A stretch of 64,000 nucleotides of DNA, taken from Cyanoderma ruficeps. Taxonomy: Eukaryota; Chordata; Aves; Passeriformes; Timaliidae. The translations under genes were made by a program, and so were the position numbers. The notes beneath the pieces were generated by a model, which saw nothing but the letters and a program-made list of their open reading frames with translations, had not been told where the DNA came from and did not search any database. This document shows, one piece after another, positions 52,216 to 61,800 of the stretch; position 1 is the first letter of the stretch, and every line of letters starts with the position of its first letter. Location: the NCBI GenBank assembly GCA_008694505.1, contig VZDJ01000301.1, positions 9,050,563 through 9,114,562 on the forward strand. Reading direction: 5' to 3'.

Positions 52216-53879
52216 GTAAGTACAACCTTTCTGGATCCCTTTGTTTCCGCCTAGGGTCAAAGACACCCCCCTCTTCCAAAAAGATATAATAATCCTCTTT
52301 ATTTATTTTTTTATTTTTATTACAGCCCTTGCAGAAGAGAAAGAACTTAAGTGGCTAATATTTTGCAAAGGAGACAGAGAGATTGATACTGCAATATAGC
52401 TCTCGTCTCTCTCCCTTCTCCCCAATTAGATGCTGGTTTTAATTGCAGAGGATATTTCTCTTTTCGTGCTTTCAACCATCTCCTCTTTCCCACAGGGGAG
52501 GGTTTCATTTGCAAGTTGATCCTAAGGATTTCTGTTCCTCTGGCATTTCTCTCCCCTAAATGCATCTTTCTGCTCTTAAGTTTGCGGATGGTGGGCAATT
52601 TTTTCCTAGTTCTTACACGAGGAAGGCAAAAAGGACCTTTTTATCGGGAGATTGAGACTAAAAGCAATGATCGCTCCGAATCATTCTAATGGGCATTTCA
52701 GGGATTCAAGGAAGGCTGCATCACCACTGGTATTATTCCCATCCTTAGCCTGTTTCCCTGTGCCCATACGTTTAAAATATCTGGTGAAAGGAAGGGTGAA
52801 ACCATATGTTGAAGGAGCTGCATCTCATTAGGGCAGTATTATTTTCATCTGATTGGAGAAGAATGGTGTCTTCATTCGGAACCGTGTATAGTAGGATAGA
52901 GAATTTATCGGCTGGTAAGTGTCAAGGTATTATTTTTTTTTTCTTCCACTCTCAGCTTTTTAACCGGGTCTTCTGCTTGGTCCTGGGGGCACAAAATGCC
53001 CTAATCCAAGGCAGGCTGAGCGTTTCAATCCTAGGTGCCTCTTCAGCTGTCACTTCCCTTTAGATCTGCTGATCGCATGGGCATGTGCTTTAGAACAGAT
53101 TAATCATCTCTAAATGCTTTAATCAGCTAAAATGACTAATATATGTGGCGTGTATTTATCTGATAATATAATCTATACCAGTTGCATTAATTCACCGGCG
53201 CATTTGCCAGGGGAAGATTTCCTTCCCAATCAGGGTCGTAAACCGTTTGCTCCGGTAAAAGACACTGTGGGGATTTCTGAGTGGAGCCGTTCTGCCAGGG
53301 ACATCAGCACACCTCGCACATTCCGTGGAACTCGAGTGTGGAATACATGGAGCCGGGAAGGGAGGGAGGGAGACTCGAGGGTGGAGGTTCGATAACTTTG
53401 GGAGTTTGCATGGATGAAGGATGATGTGGTGCGACACCGGAGAAATCCTGCCCACACTCGGTGTGTTTTCCCCCTCCCGGAGTCGAGGCGGGCTGTGATG
53501 GCTCCCGGGCTAAAATTGCACCCAGGGATGAGATCCGGGCAGTTCCGACCGCCTGGGAAACGTGGAGAGACGCAACACGTTCGGTGTGCTCGTGGTGCCG
53601 TGTGGGGCTGCATGTGCTGTCCTCTTTATAGGTGGCATTTACCACGGGGAGGGGAGCGAAGGCAGGCTGCTGTCGCGTGATGGAGCCGTCTAACATCTCT
53701 CAAGTATAAATCAGGGCAAGGCTCACGCAAGCCGACACCCCTGGAGTTGGTTGGGAACGTCTGCCCAACAATTGCTGAACTTTCCAGGGAGCCCGACATG
53801 AGTCCAGCAGGTAGGGGCTTAGGAAAAGGAGAGGGGCAGGGCAGAAATACTGAAATCTGTGTTTCTCTTCCCGTTGCAG
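52216..53879 (+). other. SLITRK3: SLITRK3 intron between 5' leader and coding exon
   Basis: A strong donor (CCG|GTAAGT) begins at 52216, and a pyrimidine-rich acceptor ends in TTGCAG at 53879, 21 bases before the start codon. Removing this interval gives a normal leader-to-coding junction. A 5' non-coding exon followed by one coding exon is the usual SLITRK gene plan. The interval also holds a possible alternative leader exon (52326-52914). The ATG at 53859 lies in the acceptor's pyrimidine tract and is therefore intronic. Confidence 0.75.
52326..52914 (+). other. SLITRK3: possible alternative SLITRK3 5' UTR exon
   Basis: An interval bounded by a good acceptor (T-rich tract ending TTACAG at 52325) and a good donor (CTG|GTAAGT at 52915). 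Used together with the donor at 52216 it would create a 110-base intron and a 589-base non-coding exon. It contains several short upstream ATGs and no long frame. This is inference from splice signals only. Confidence 0.4.
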
Positions 53880-53900
53880 TTTTGTAAACATCAACAAATG

Positions 53901-56720
53901 ATGAAACCTTCCACGGCAGAGACGCTCCATAAAGGAAGGATGTTGTGGATAATTCTTCTAAGCACAATTGCTCTAGCATGGACTACACCTATTCCCTTGA
54001 TAGAGGACTCGGAGGAACTGGATGAGCCCTGCTTTGATCCATGTTACTGTGAAGTGAAGGAGAGCCTTTTCCATATACATTGTGACAACAAGGGATTTAT
54101 AAATATTAGTCAGATAACAGAGTCGTGGTCGAGACCTTTTAAACTTTATCTGCAGAGGAATTCCATGAGGAAATTGTACACCAACAGTTTTCTTCACTTG
54201 AACAATGCTGTATCTATTAACCTTGGGAACAATGCACTGCAGGACATTCAGACGGGGGCTTTTAACGGGCTCCGAGTTCTGAAGAGGTTGTATTTGCACG
54301 AAAACAAATTGGACATTTTCAGGAACGACACTTTCCTGGGTTTGGAAAGTCTGGAATATCTGCAGGCAGATTACAATGTCATTAAACGGATTGAAAGCGG
54401 GGCATTTCGAAACCTAAGCAAATTGAGGGTCCTTATCCTAAATGACAATCTTATCCCCATGCTTCCCACCAATTTATTTAAGTCCGTGTCCTTAACCCAC
54501 TTGGACTTGCGGGGGAACCGCCTCAAAGTCCTTTCGTACCGCGGGATGTTGGACCACATTGGCAGGAGCCTGATGGAGATCCAGCTGGAGGAGAACCCTT
54601 GGAACTGTACGTGCGAGATCGTGCAGCTCAAGAGCTGGCTGGAGCGCATCCCCTACACTGCCCTGGTGGGGGACATCACCTGCGAGACGCCCTTCCACTT
54701 CCACGGGAAGGACCTGCGGGAAATCAAAAGAAGCAAGCTCTGCCCCATGCTGTCCGACTCCGAGGTAGAAGCCAACCTGGGCATCCCTCAGCTGTCCTCC
54801 AGCAAGGAGAATGCGTGGCCTACGAAGCCTTCCTCCATGCTGTCCTCCTTCCATTTCACCGCTTCCTCCGTTGAGTACAAAACGTCCAACAAGCAGCCCA
54901 AGCCCACCAAGCAGCCGCGGGCGCCCCGGCCTCCCCCGACCCCCCGTGGCCTGTACCCCGGGCCCAACCAACCTCCCGTGGCTGCCTACCAGACCCGGCC
55001 CCCCATCCCCATCATCTGCCCCACCGGCTGCTCTTGCAGTTTGCACATCAACGACCTGGGCCTGACGGTCAACTGCAAGGAGCGGGGGTTCCACAACATC
55101 TCCGAGCTCCTGCCCAGGCCCTTGAACGCCAAGAAGCTGTACCTGAGCGGGAATTTGATCCAGAAAATCTACCGCTCCGATTTCTGGAATTTTTCCTCCT
55201 TGGATCTCTTACACCTGGGGAACAATCGGATCTCCTACGTGCAGGACGGGGCGTTCATCAACCTGCCGAACCTCAAGAGCCTGTACCTGAACGGGAACGA
55301 CATCGAGCGGCTCACCCCGGGCATGTTCCGGGGCCTGCAGAGTTTGCATTACCTGTACTTCGAGTACAACCTGATCAGGGAAATCCAGCCGGCGGCCTTC
55401 AGCCTCATGCCCAACCTGAAGCTCCTCTTCCTCAACGACAACCTGCTCCGCACGCTGCCCACCGACGCCTTCGCCGGCACCTCCCTGTCGCGCCTCAACC
55501 TGCGCAACAACCACTTCCTGGCGCTGCCGGTGGCCGGGGTGCTGGAGCACCTGCACGCCATCGTGCAGATCGACCTGAAGCTCAACCCCTGGGACTGCAC
55601 CTGCGAGCTGGTGCCGCTCAAACAGTGGCTGGAGGCGCTCAGCTCCGTCAGCGTGGTGGGCGAGGTGGAGTGCGCCAGCCCCGAGCCGCTGGCCAGCCGC
55701 GACCTGCGCTCGCTGGAGCTGGCCGCGCTGTGCCCCGCCGCCCTGCGCCCCGCCGCCGCCGCCTCGCCCCCCGCCGCCGCCGCCCCGCCGCCTCCCGCCG
55801 CCACCGGCGCGGCCGCCTACGAGCTGCCCCCGGCCGCCGCGGCCGTGCCGCTCTCCGTGCTCATCCTCAGCCTCCTCGTCCTCTTCTTCTCCGCCGTGCT
55901 GGTGGCCGCCGGGCTCTTCGCCTTCGTGCTGCGCCGCCGCCGGCGGAAGCTGCCGTTCCGCGGCCCGCGGGCGGAGGCGGCGGACCTGGGCGCGGTGCCG
56001 CTGCGCTGCCCGCGGCTCTTCCCCGAGGGCGGCGGCGGCGGCGGGGGCGGCGGAGGCGGCGGGGGGGGCCCCGGGGAGCGGTCCCCGGAGAAGGCGCCCC
56101 CGGCGGGCCACGTCTACGACTACATCCCGCACCCGGTGACCCAGATGTGCAACAACCCCATCTACAAGCCGCGGGAGGAGGAGGAGGCGGCGGGCGGCGG
56201 CGGCGAGGCGGCCGAGCTGCTGCGGGGCGGCGGCGAGCGCGGCTTCGCCCACCCCGCCGCCCCCTCCGCCGCGCCGGAACCGGGCAGCAGCTACCGCACC
56301 TTGCTGGAGAAGGAGCAGGAGTGGAGCCTGGCCGTGTCCAGCTCGCAGCTCAACACCATCGTGGCCGTGCACCCCCAGCACCCCGCGGGCGGAGGGCTGG
56401 CGGCGGGCGCGCTCGGGGCGGCGGCGGCGGCGGGGGGAGCCCCGCGGGACCGCGACCGCCCGCCGCCCTGCGCCGTGGGCTTCGTGGACTGCCTGTACGG
56501 CACCGTGCCCAAGCTGAAGGAACTGCACGTCCACCCCCCCGGCATGCAATACCCGGACCTGCAGCAGGACGCCAGGCTGAAGGAGACCCTGCTCTTCGCG
56601 GCCGGCAAGGGCTTCCCGGACCACCAAACCCCCACAAGCGAATACCTCGAGTTAAGGGCCAAACTCCAAACCAAGCCGGATTACCTCGAAGTCCTGGAGA
56701 AGACCACGTACCGGTTCTGA
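53901..56720 (+). CDS. SLITRK3: SLIT and NTRK-like protein 3, single coding exon
   Basis: Type I membrane adhesion protein of the synapse; the family member SLITRK3 is known to bind presynaptic PTPRD and to promote inhibitory synapse formation. Identification rests on near-continuous similarity to my recollection of vertebrate SLITRK3 through both ectodomain blocks and the C-terminus. Seen in the 939-residue product: signal peptide core about 14-27; LRRNT1 cysteines 44, 48, 50, 61; LRRs about 80-225; LRRCT1 cysteines 236, 238, 261, 281; a Pro/Lys-rich linker about 300-370; LRRNT2 cysteines 373, 377, 379, 392; LRRs about 410-555; LRRCT2 cysteines 566, 568, 591, 611; an Ala/Pro-rich stem 612-648; transmembrane helix 649-677 followed by an Arg/Lys stop-transfer 678-683; a 14-glycine run 710-723; NPxY at 752-755 with Tyr739 and Tyr741; C-terminal tyrosines 915, 928, 937. 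N-glycosylation sequons lie at 68, 142, 171, 235, 399 and 430. Start chosen at the second of two tandem ATGs because it has A at -3 and matches the family N-terminus; ATG 53898 would add one Met. Human SLITRK3 is about 977 residues; the shortfall lies in the stem and tail. Confidence 0.97.
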   Translation: MKPSTAETLHKGRMLWIILLSTIALAWTTPIPLIEDSEELDEPCFDPCYCEVKESLFHIHCDNKGFINISQITESWSRPFKLYLQRNSMRKLYTNSFLHLNNAVSINLGNNALQDIQTGAFNGLRVLKRLYLHENKLDIFRNDTFLGLESLEYLQADYNVIKRIESGAFRNLSKLRVLILNDNLIPMLPTNLFKSVSLTHLDLRGNRLKVLSYRGMLDHIGRSLMEIQLEENPWNCTCEIVQLKSWLERIPYTALVGDITCETPFHFHGKDLREIKRSKLCPMLSDSEVEANLGIPQLSSSKENAWPTKPSSMLSSFHFTASSVEYKTSNKQPKPTKQPRAPRPPPTPRGLYPGPNQPPVAAYQTRPPIPIICPTGCSCSLHINDLGLTVNCKERGFHNISELLPRPLNAKKLYLSGNLIQKIYRSDFWNFSSLDLLHLGNNRISYVQDGAFINLPNLKSLYLNGNDIERLTPGMFRGLQSLHYLYFEYNLIREIQPAAFSLMPNLKLLFLNDNLLRTLPTDAFAGTSLSRLNLRNNHFLALPVAGVLEHLHAIVQIDLKLNPWDCTCELVPLKQWLEALSSVSVVGEVECASPEPLASRDLRSLELAALCPAALRPAAAASPPAAAAPPPPAATGAAAYELPPAAAAVPLSVLILSLLVLFFSAVLVAAGLFAFVLRRRRRKLPFRGPRAEAADLGAVPLRCPRLFPEGGGGGGGGGGGGGGPGERSPEKAPPAGHVYDYIPHPVTQMCNNPIYKPREEEEAAGGGGEAAELLRGGGERGFAHPAAPSAAPEPGSSYRTLLEKEQEWSLAVSSSQLNTIVAVHPQHPAGGGLAAGALGAAAAAGGAPRDRDRPPPCAVGFVDCLYGTVPKLKELHVHPPGMQYPDLQQDARLKETLLFAAGKGFPDHQTPTSEYLELRAKLQTKPDYLEVLEKTTYRF

Positions 56721-56927
56721 CCGCCGCCCCGCCGCCCGCCCGGCCCCGCCGCCCGCGAGCAGAGGATACAGCTGTGCGCTCTGCCCCGCCAGATGTGCGC
56801 GCTGCGGGGCAGGGCCCTTCTCAGATCAGTAATCGACGAAGTGCCTTCGCAGACTTTTGCCAGCAGATGTTAATCAATCATTATTTTTTATACTGAAACT
56901 GAGACTTTGACTGTGCCATGTCTAAAG

Positions 56928-56965
56928 GTATATTATTATTATTATTATTATTATATTATTATTAT
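56928..56965 (+). repeat. (ATT)n microsatellite in the SLITRK3 3' UTR
   Basis: ATT trinucleotides about 210 bases after the stop codon with one interruption; likely length-polymorphic. Confidence 0.9.
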
Positions 56966-57580
56966 CGGGGATCGTTGTATTGATCCTGTTTAAGTAAATT
57001 CTATGTGTGTCTCTCTCTTTTTTCTTTCCCCTTTTATTTTCTTTATCCTTGTTGTTTGTTTTGTTCGTTGGCTTTTTTTTTCTTTTTTCTTTTTTTTTCC
57101 CTTGGCAGTAAACTTCCTTGATATTTTCCCTTGGAGGGGAGGGGGAGGGAAGATGGCATTTTCTGGCCTGCTTTCTTCTTGCCCACCATGGCACAGATTC
57201 TGTACATTTATTTAAAAGAGAAAAAAAAAATTTAATAATAATGCAAAGAAAGCAAACGAGCGCAGTTTGCTGCATGCCTGGAAAACTGCAAGAGGGAAGG
57301 GAGGGGAGGGTCTTGCTCGAATGTCTCACTCTTGTCTCTCTCCCTCCCTCGCACGCACACTCCTCACCCTCACCCTCCGCGCATCCCCCGCCAGCCCAGC
57401 CCCTCCCGGGGGGCTCGGGGGCCGCGGGGGGAATCCCGGGGGCGATCCCGGGGGGCTGGGGGAAGCCACCCGGAGCCGAGCAGCCCAAAGGATGTCACCA
57501 CGTGGCGCACACACCTAGGGGGATGCTCAGTGACACTTCATCATGACGCCATGGTTTTTCGGAGGACATCCGCACTTTCC

Positions 57581-57586
57581 TAATAA
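57581..57586 (+). terminator. SLITRK3: poly(A) signal, proximal
   Basis: AATAAA in the context CCTAATAAAAG, about 860 bases after the stop codon. It is a candidate for a shorter 3' UTR isoform. Confidence 0.5.
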
Positions 57587-57696
57587 AAGCGACATGCAAA
57601 TATAAAGAGGAAAAGAAAAAAAAAAAGAAGCTAATGGGCAACTCTCACTAACAGCTTTGTAGGAAGCACTTTTAATGTTTTCTCTCATGCACCCAT

Positions 57697-57727
57697 ACAC
57701 GCACACACGCACACACACACACACACA
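57697..57727 (+). repeat. (CA)n microsatellite in the SLITRK3 3' UTR
   Basis: CA dinucleotides with CG interruptions at the 5' side, between the two poly(A) signals. Confidence 0.9.
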
Positions 57728-57832
57728 AAGGTACAACAATGTGCATATATTTATTCTGTAATTTCAAGTGAATATAAATTGTAAAGGTAATGTTTAATCA
57801 TTGTACAGTGATGCGTCTGGTATAGCTTTCCT

Positions 57833-57838
57833 AATAAA
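57833..57838 (+). terminator. SLITRK3: poly(A) signal, distal
   Basis: AATAAA in CCTAATAAAACATTTTG, about 1.1 kb after the stop. No comparable signal is seen in the next few hundred bases, so this is the likely main 3' end. Confidence 0.55.
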
Positions 57839-57856
57839 ACATTTTGAAACAAAATG

Positions 57857-57902
57857 CATATATATATATATATATACACCCCCAAATATATATATATATA
57901 TA
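57857..57902. repeat. (TA)n microsatellite
   Basis: Two TA runs separated by a short ACACCCCCAAA spacer, directly after the distal poly(A) signal. Confidence 0.9.
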
Positions 57903-58553
57903 GGAATACAAAGCTTGAACCTGAAACTTCAGCTTCCCCCACAGAGATTTCCTTCCCCCCTGTAACCTTGAACGCTATTTTATTAATAACAGTTCGATGC
58001 ACTGTGATGTTAACAGAGAAAAAAAAAAAAAACAACAAAAAACTGTACAGCGTCTCTTGCCAAGATACCACCCGAGACTGTCACAAATCCGATTTGCGAT
58101 CTGTATCCCTCCCGCACTGTCCTGACAGTTAAAAATATCGGGGAAATGGGGAGCGCATCCCTCCGGAGCGCTGGCTCCCGGCCTGCTGGAGGCACCGGGA
58201 GGCATCGCAAGGGGATGTTGTCTGTGCTGGCAGTGGGGAGACAGCTCCCACTCCTCCGGAGCGGGGATTTAAATCGCATTTCCAGTTTGGAATAGGGGGA
58301 TGCGACCTGGGAAAGCAAAGCATCCCAGCGGCCGCGCCGCCCTTCTCCCACTCCCGCTGCACCCGGAGCGAGACCAAAGACCATGGGATTTCCCTGCCCG
58401 GGCGGGTCCCGGTTGGTATCTTGTCCGTGTTGGTGTCTTGTGGCCGGCGGTGTCCCTTTGTGGCCGGCGGTGTCCCCGTGTCCCCGGCGCTGTCCCCGCC
58501 GCTCTTGTGTCCCCGCGGGTCTCGGGCCGGGCGCGGAGCGCGGCCCCGCGCAG

Positions 58554-58568
58554 CCGCCAGGTGGCGCC
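58554..58568 (+). promoter_or_regulatory. candidate CTCF binding site
   Basis: CCGCCAGGTGGCGCC matches the CTCF core consensus CCASYAGRKGGCRC closely; the deviations I see are G for A at core position 3 and the base after AGG. It sits in a CpG island directly after the gene's 3' end, a common place for insulator sites. Confidence 0.45.
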
Positions 58569-58610
58569 CGAGCCCCAGCGCTGGGGCGGCGGCGGGGCCG
58601 GAGCGCTCGG

Positions 58611-58698
58611 AGCCGATCCCGGAGCCGATCCTGAGATTGATCCTGGAACCGATCCTGGACTCGATCCTGGATTCGATCCCGGACTCGATCCGGGCCTG
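58611..58698. repeat. 12-bp tandem repeat in the downstream CpG island
   Basis: GATC recurs exactly every 12 bases (58615, 58627, 58639, 58651, 58663, 58675, 58687), with a unit close to GATCCTGGACTC, giving about seven copies. The period is a multiple of three, so both strands stay open. Confidence 0.85.
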
Positions 58699-58840
58699 GA
58701 GCCGCTCCCGACGCCGCTCCCTGCCCCCGTCCGCCCCGCCGAATGTACCCTCGGGCGCCTTATCCCGGGGCGGGCGGGGCCTCCACAGGGCAGCCCTCAC
58801 AGCCGGGGGCCCGCGTGGCCCGGGCGCTGCCTCGCGGTGC

Positions 58841-61800
58841 TTCAGAGAGTGGGGTTGATCCAGAAACACCCAATGTGTCCCTCAGTATAATTTGTCTGAA
58901 CGCGGTCAGGGTGGTTTATCCAGGTGAATTGAGGTTATTCCCCCAATAAACGGAGCTTTGGAGCTCCAAAGGTGCTGCTTGCAGCGCTCCTGCCGCTGTC
59001 CCCAGGGGACCGGGGTCTGTCACCTCCTGGCAAAGGGTCACATCGCCAAGGTCACCCTCCCCACCGCCCGCCCTCTTTCCTTGGGGAACAGCTCGGTTTC
59101 ACACCGCACAGTGTGTTTTAACAGAGATGAACCCATAAATACTTGTTGTCCCCAAAATGTCGCTATTTACAGCTCCTTCCAGGATGCTCACGGTGAGCTT
59201 TTTGCTCTTGGAGAGTGATTTTCCCAGCCTTGGTAGCACCTGTGGGTGTCTGGAGATGGAGGGACAGCTCCGAACGTCTGTAAATCTGGCATCACCCTCC
59301 ATGCCATCAGTAAAAAAACCTACACATTGGAATTTCCTCTGTTGAGTTGAGATTGTGTTTCCTCACTGCTGCCTTCAGCTCTGACCCGTTGGGGTTTGCT
59401 CATTTGTTTGTTTTGCTGGGTTTTTAATAGATAGTGGAAGAGCATGCACGTGCTAAGAGTATTAAACATGCAAGTGCAAAGGCCAGATCCTTCTAATCAT
59501 AATTGTAATAATTACATTGATAAGCTTACATGCAAGTGATGCGTGGAGCTGTATAAATCGGGTTAAAGTACAACCCCCAGTGAGAGTGGTGCTGTATACA
59601 TTTGGCAATGTCCTCAAAGCCCCAAGTGTTCATACTTGTATCCAAATAGAGTAAAGCCGGTTGCAAATAATGTTTATATTTTAATTAAGCTGCAGAAAGG
59701 CAAGAGAATTTCATCCTTACTATAGGCAGTAATCTTGCCCGTGGACAGTGAGCAGATCTATTTATTCAGTGGAAATAAATTTGTTCTATGAGAATGGAAT
59801 TTTGTATTAAAAGAGATAATTTTTGGCTTAAGTTGAGTTCTTTTTCTTTCCTTGGTTGGAAACTTCCTTTCGCTTGTGTACTGAGATGATCTGGGGGTGA
59901 TTTGCTCTGGAAGTGTTGACAGTGTCCAAGTGTGATGTCTAAAGGGTGTTTTGATGACTTTTATTTTGCTTTTTCGTTGTGTTGAGCTGAGGCTGAGTGG
60001 GTAGCAGCATTCCTTTCCACTGCAGGAAACAAAAGTGGATCCATCATCTCTGACCTGCAGTGGGTAACCTTTTGCATGCTCCAACCCGGATTCCTCCAAT
60101 TAATAGGGAGCATTAATGATAATTCTGTCTTTATCAACACTAGCATTGGTAGCATTAATGCTACTGGAAAGGAATCAAATAAAGTCAAATGATCTGCAAT
60201 TGCATTAGAGCTGTTTGATGAGATGCCATATGAAATAAATATTTTTTTAGCTGCTTTCGTGGTTGTACAAGTACCTGGTGTCAGCTTGAGCAGCCTGTGG
60301 TAGTAAAGCCTTCAGCAAATGTTTGGTTTATTCCCTCACTGACCACTGAAATTCTCCCTACAGGTGGAAAAGAACAGCAAGGCCAGGTAAGCCCCAGTCC
60401 CAGGCATCAGCTGCCCACAGGGAAATGGAAAGGATGATCCTGGTGCTCAGTTACTGGTGCTTTTTATATTTTCTGGATGTTGTCATCGATGTCACCATCA
60501 CATTGTACCCTGGGTTAAAAAATCTGTTCGGAAGTGGCGTCATGGATCTCTTGAGTGTATCAACAGCGATAGAAAGATGTCAAATGTTATGGTATGAGTA
60601 ATAATCTGAATTTTGGAAAGCCTGTTGCCTACTGCTCTGGTTAGAGTGTTTGGAGAGTGAGAATCTCATTTCTTAGGAGGTTCAATGAACATGAGTTAAG
60701 CTGTGGCAGCTCCACATTTTGTCAGAGACCTTTCCAGACAAAACCCCCCTTGAGTGTGGCAGCACAACCGATTCGGTTTTAATCTAGAAATGTGTGGGTT
60801 TGTCCATCTTGTGTTCTCTCTGAGAGCTTTGAGAGCACCAGGAGGGAAAGGTCTCTCCAAAATGTGAGGCTGTTCTTCCGAAGCACTTGGGTGTGCCAGC
60901 AGCACTTGATGAGCTCTGTGCTGCTTCCACTTGCTTCAAGTACCCACTTCACAGGATAAAGCTGTGATGGTTGGGGTTTAGGTTTAGCAGAAGTGTTCAC
61001 GTGAAGAGCAGTGTGTAGATTTTGGCCTTAAGTGTGGGAGTTCATTGCTCAGGACATTACTCAACCATGGGTGCGACTCCTGGCAGCGCTCCAGTAACCC
61101 CGGGGTGAACTTGTTCCAGGATTGCCCTTCTTCCAAAGGCACTCACTTTTACAACGTGGATTCGTGGACACTAGGAATTCAGGCTGCTGTGTGCTGCATA
61201 TTCCCATTTTCTGAGTTTTTCCGAGGCTTGGTTTGCAATCTGGAGCTGAGTTTCTCAGTGAATTTATGTATGTGTGTGTATTTACGTGGACACCGTTATG
61301 TATTTCTGTTGTACGCAGTACAACACAATTTTTTCTCCGTGGAAGAAATGCAGATTGACCCAGGATGTAGCTCACAACAGCTCTTTGTACAAAAATTCCT
61401 ATTTTTAAAATTCTGGTGTGAGTGGAAATACATTTTTTTTTTTCCAGTTCTTGAAACATTTCTTGTTTGATTGGGCAGTGGAAGGATTGGAATGTGCTTG
61501 GAACAAACCCTTGGGTGAGAATGGAGGCCCCAATTCTGCTCCCATGGAAGCCAATGTTGAAACACCACATTACGCTCAGTTTTAGTCAACAGACTGCAAT
61601 GAAGAGCAAAATCTGATCTCAGAAAATTACAACATCTGCTAAGTGGATTCAAGTATTTTGAGACAAGTACTCCATGGGACTGTTTCAGAATAAAATGAGT
61701 AATGGTACAGAGAAAATGGGTTTGCCATCAATTCAGTAGTTCTCTGATTGACCTCACTCACAAATTAACCAAACAGTCCTTAAGGCTTTTGATTTTAAAG

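Larger units (their letters stand above)
56721..57855 (+). other. SLITRK3: SLITRK3 3' UTR
   Basis: The sequence after the TGA contains a TTA/ATT microsatellite at about 56928-56965, T-rich tracts, and a GC-rich patch at about 57360-57480. Two poly(A) signals and a CA repeat at about 57697-57727 follow. There is no other gene signal. The end is placed shortly after the second AATAAA, just before a TA repeat. Confidence 0.65.
58140..58840. promoter_or_regulatory. third CpG-rich island, downstream of SLITRK3
   Basis: A CpG-dense patch starting about 300 bases after the distal poly(A) signal, with the highest density at about 58300-58780. It contains a CTCF-like motif and a 12-bp tandem repeat. 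Open frames on both strands here (196 and 246 codons) are of the kind produced by stop-poor GC sequence and show no recognisable domain. It could be an insulator, a promoter for a non-coding transcript or an enhancer; the sequence does not decide. Confidence 0.5.

Noticed and set aside
53859..53900. Upstream in-frame ATG extending SLITRK3 by 14 residues
   Set aside because: It falls in the acceptor pyrimidine tract before the AG at 53879, and the added residues do not match the family N-terminus.
55209..56627. 472-codon - strand frame
   Set aside because: Antisense shadow of the same GC-rich exon; no promoter, splice or domain evidence.
55034..56896. 620-codon + frame overlapping SLITRK3
   Set aside because: An out-of-frame shadow of the GC-rich part of SLITRK3: Arg/Gly/Pro/Ala composition and no domain.
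58129..58890. 196- and 246-codon frames in the downstream CpG island
   Set aside because: Stop-poor GC sequence plus a 12-bp repeat; no domain, and the antisense frame is equally long.
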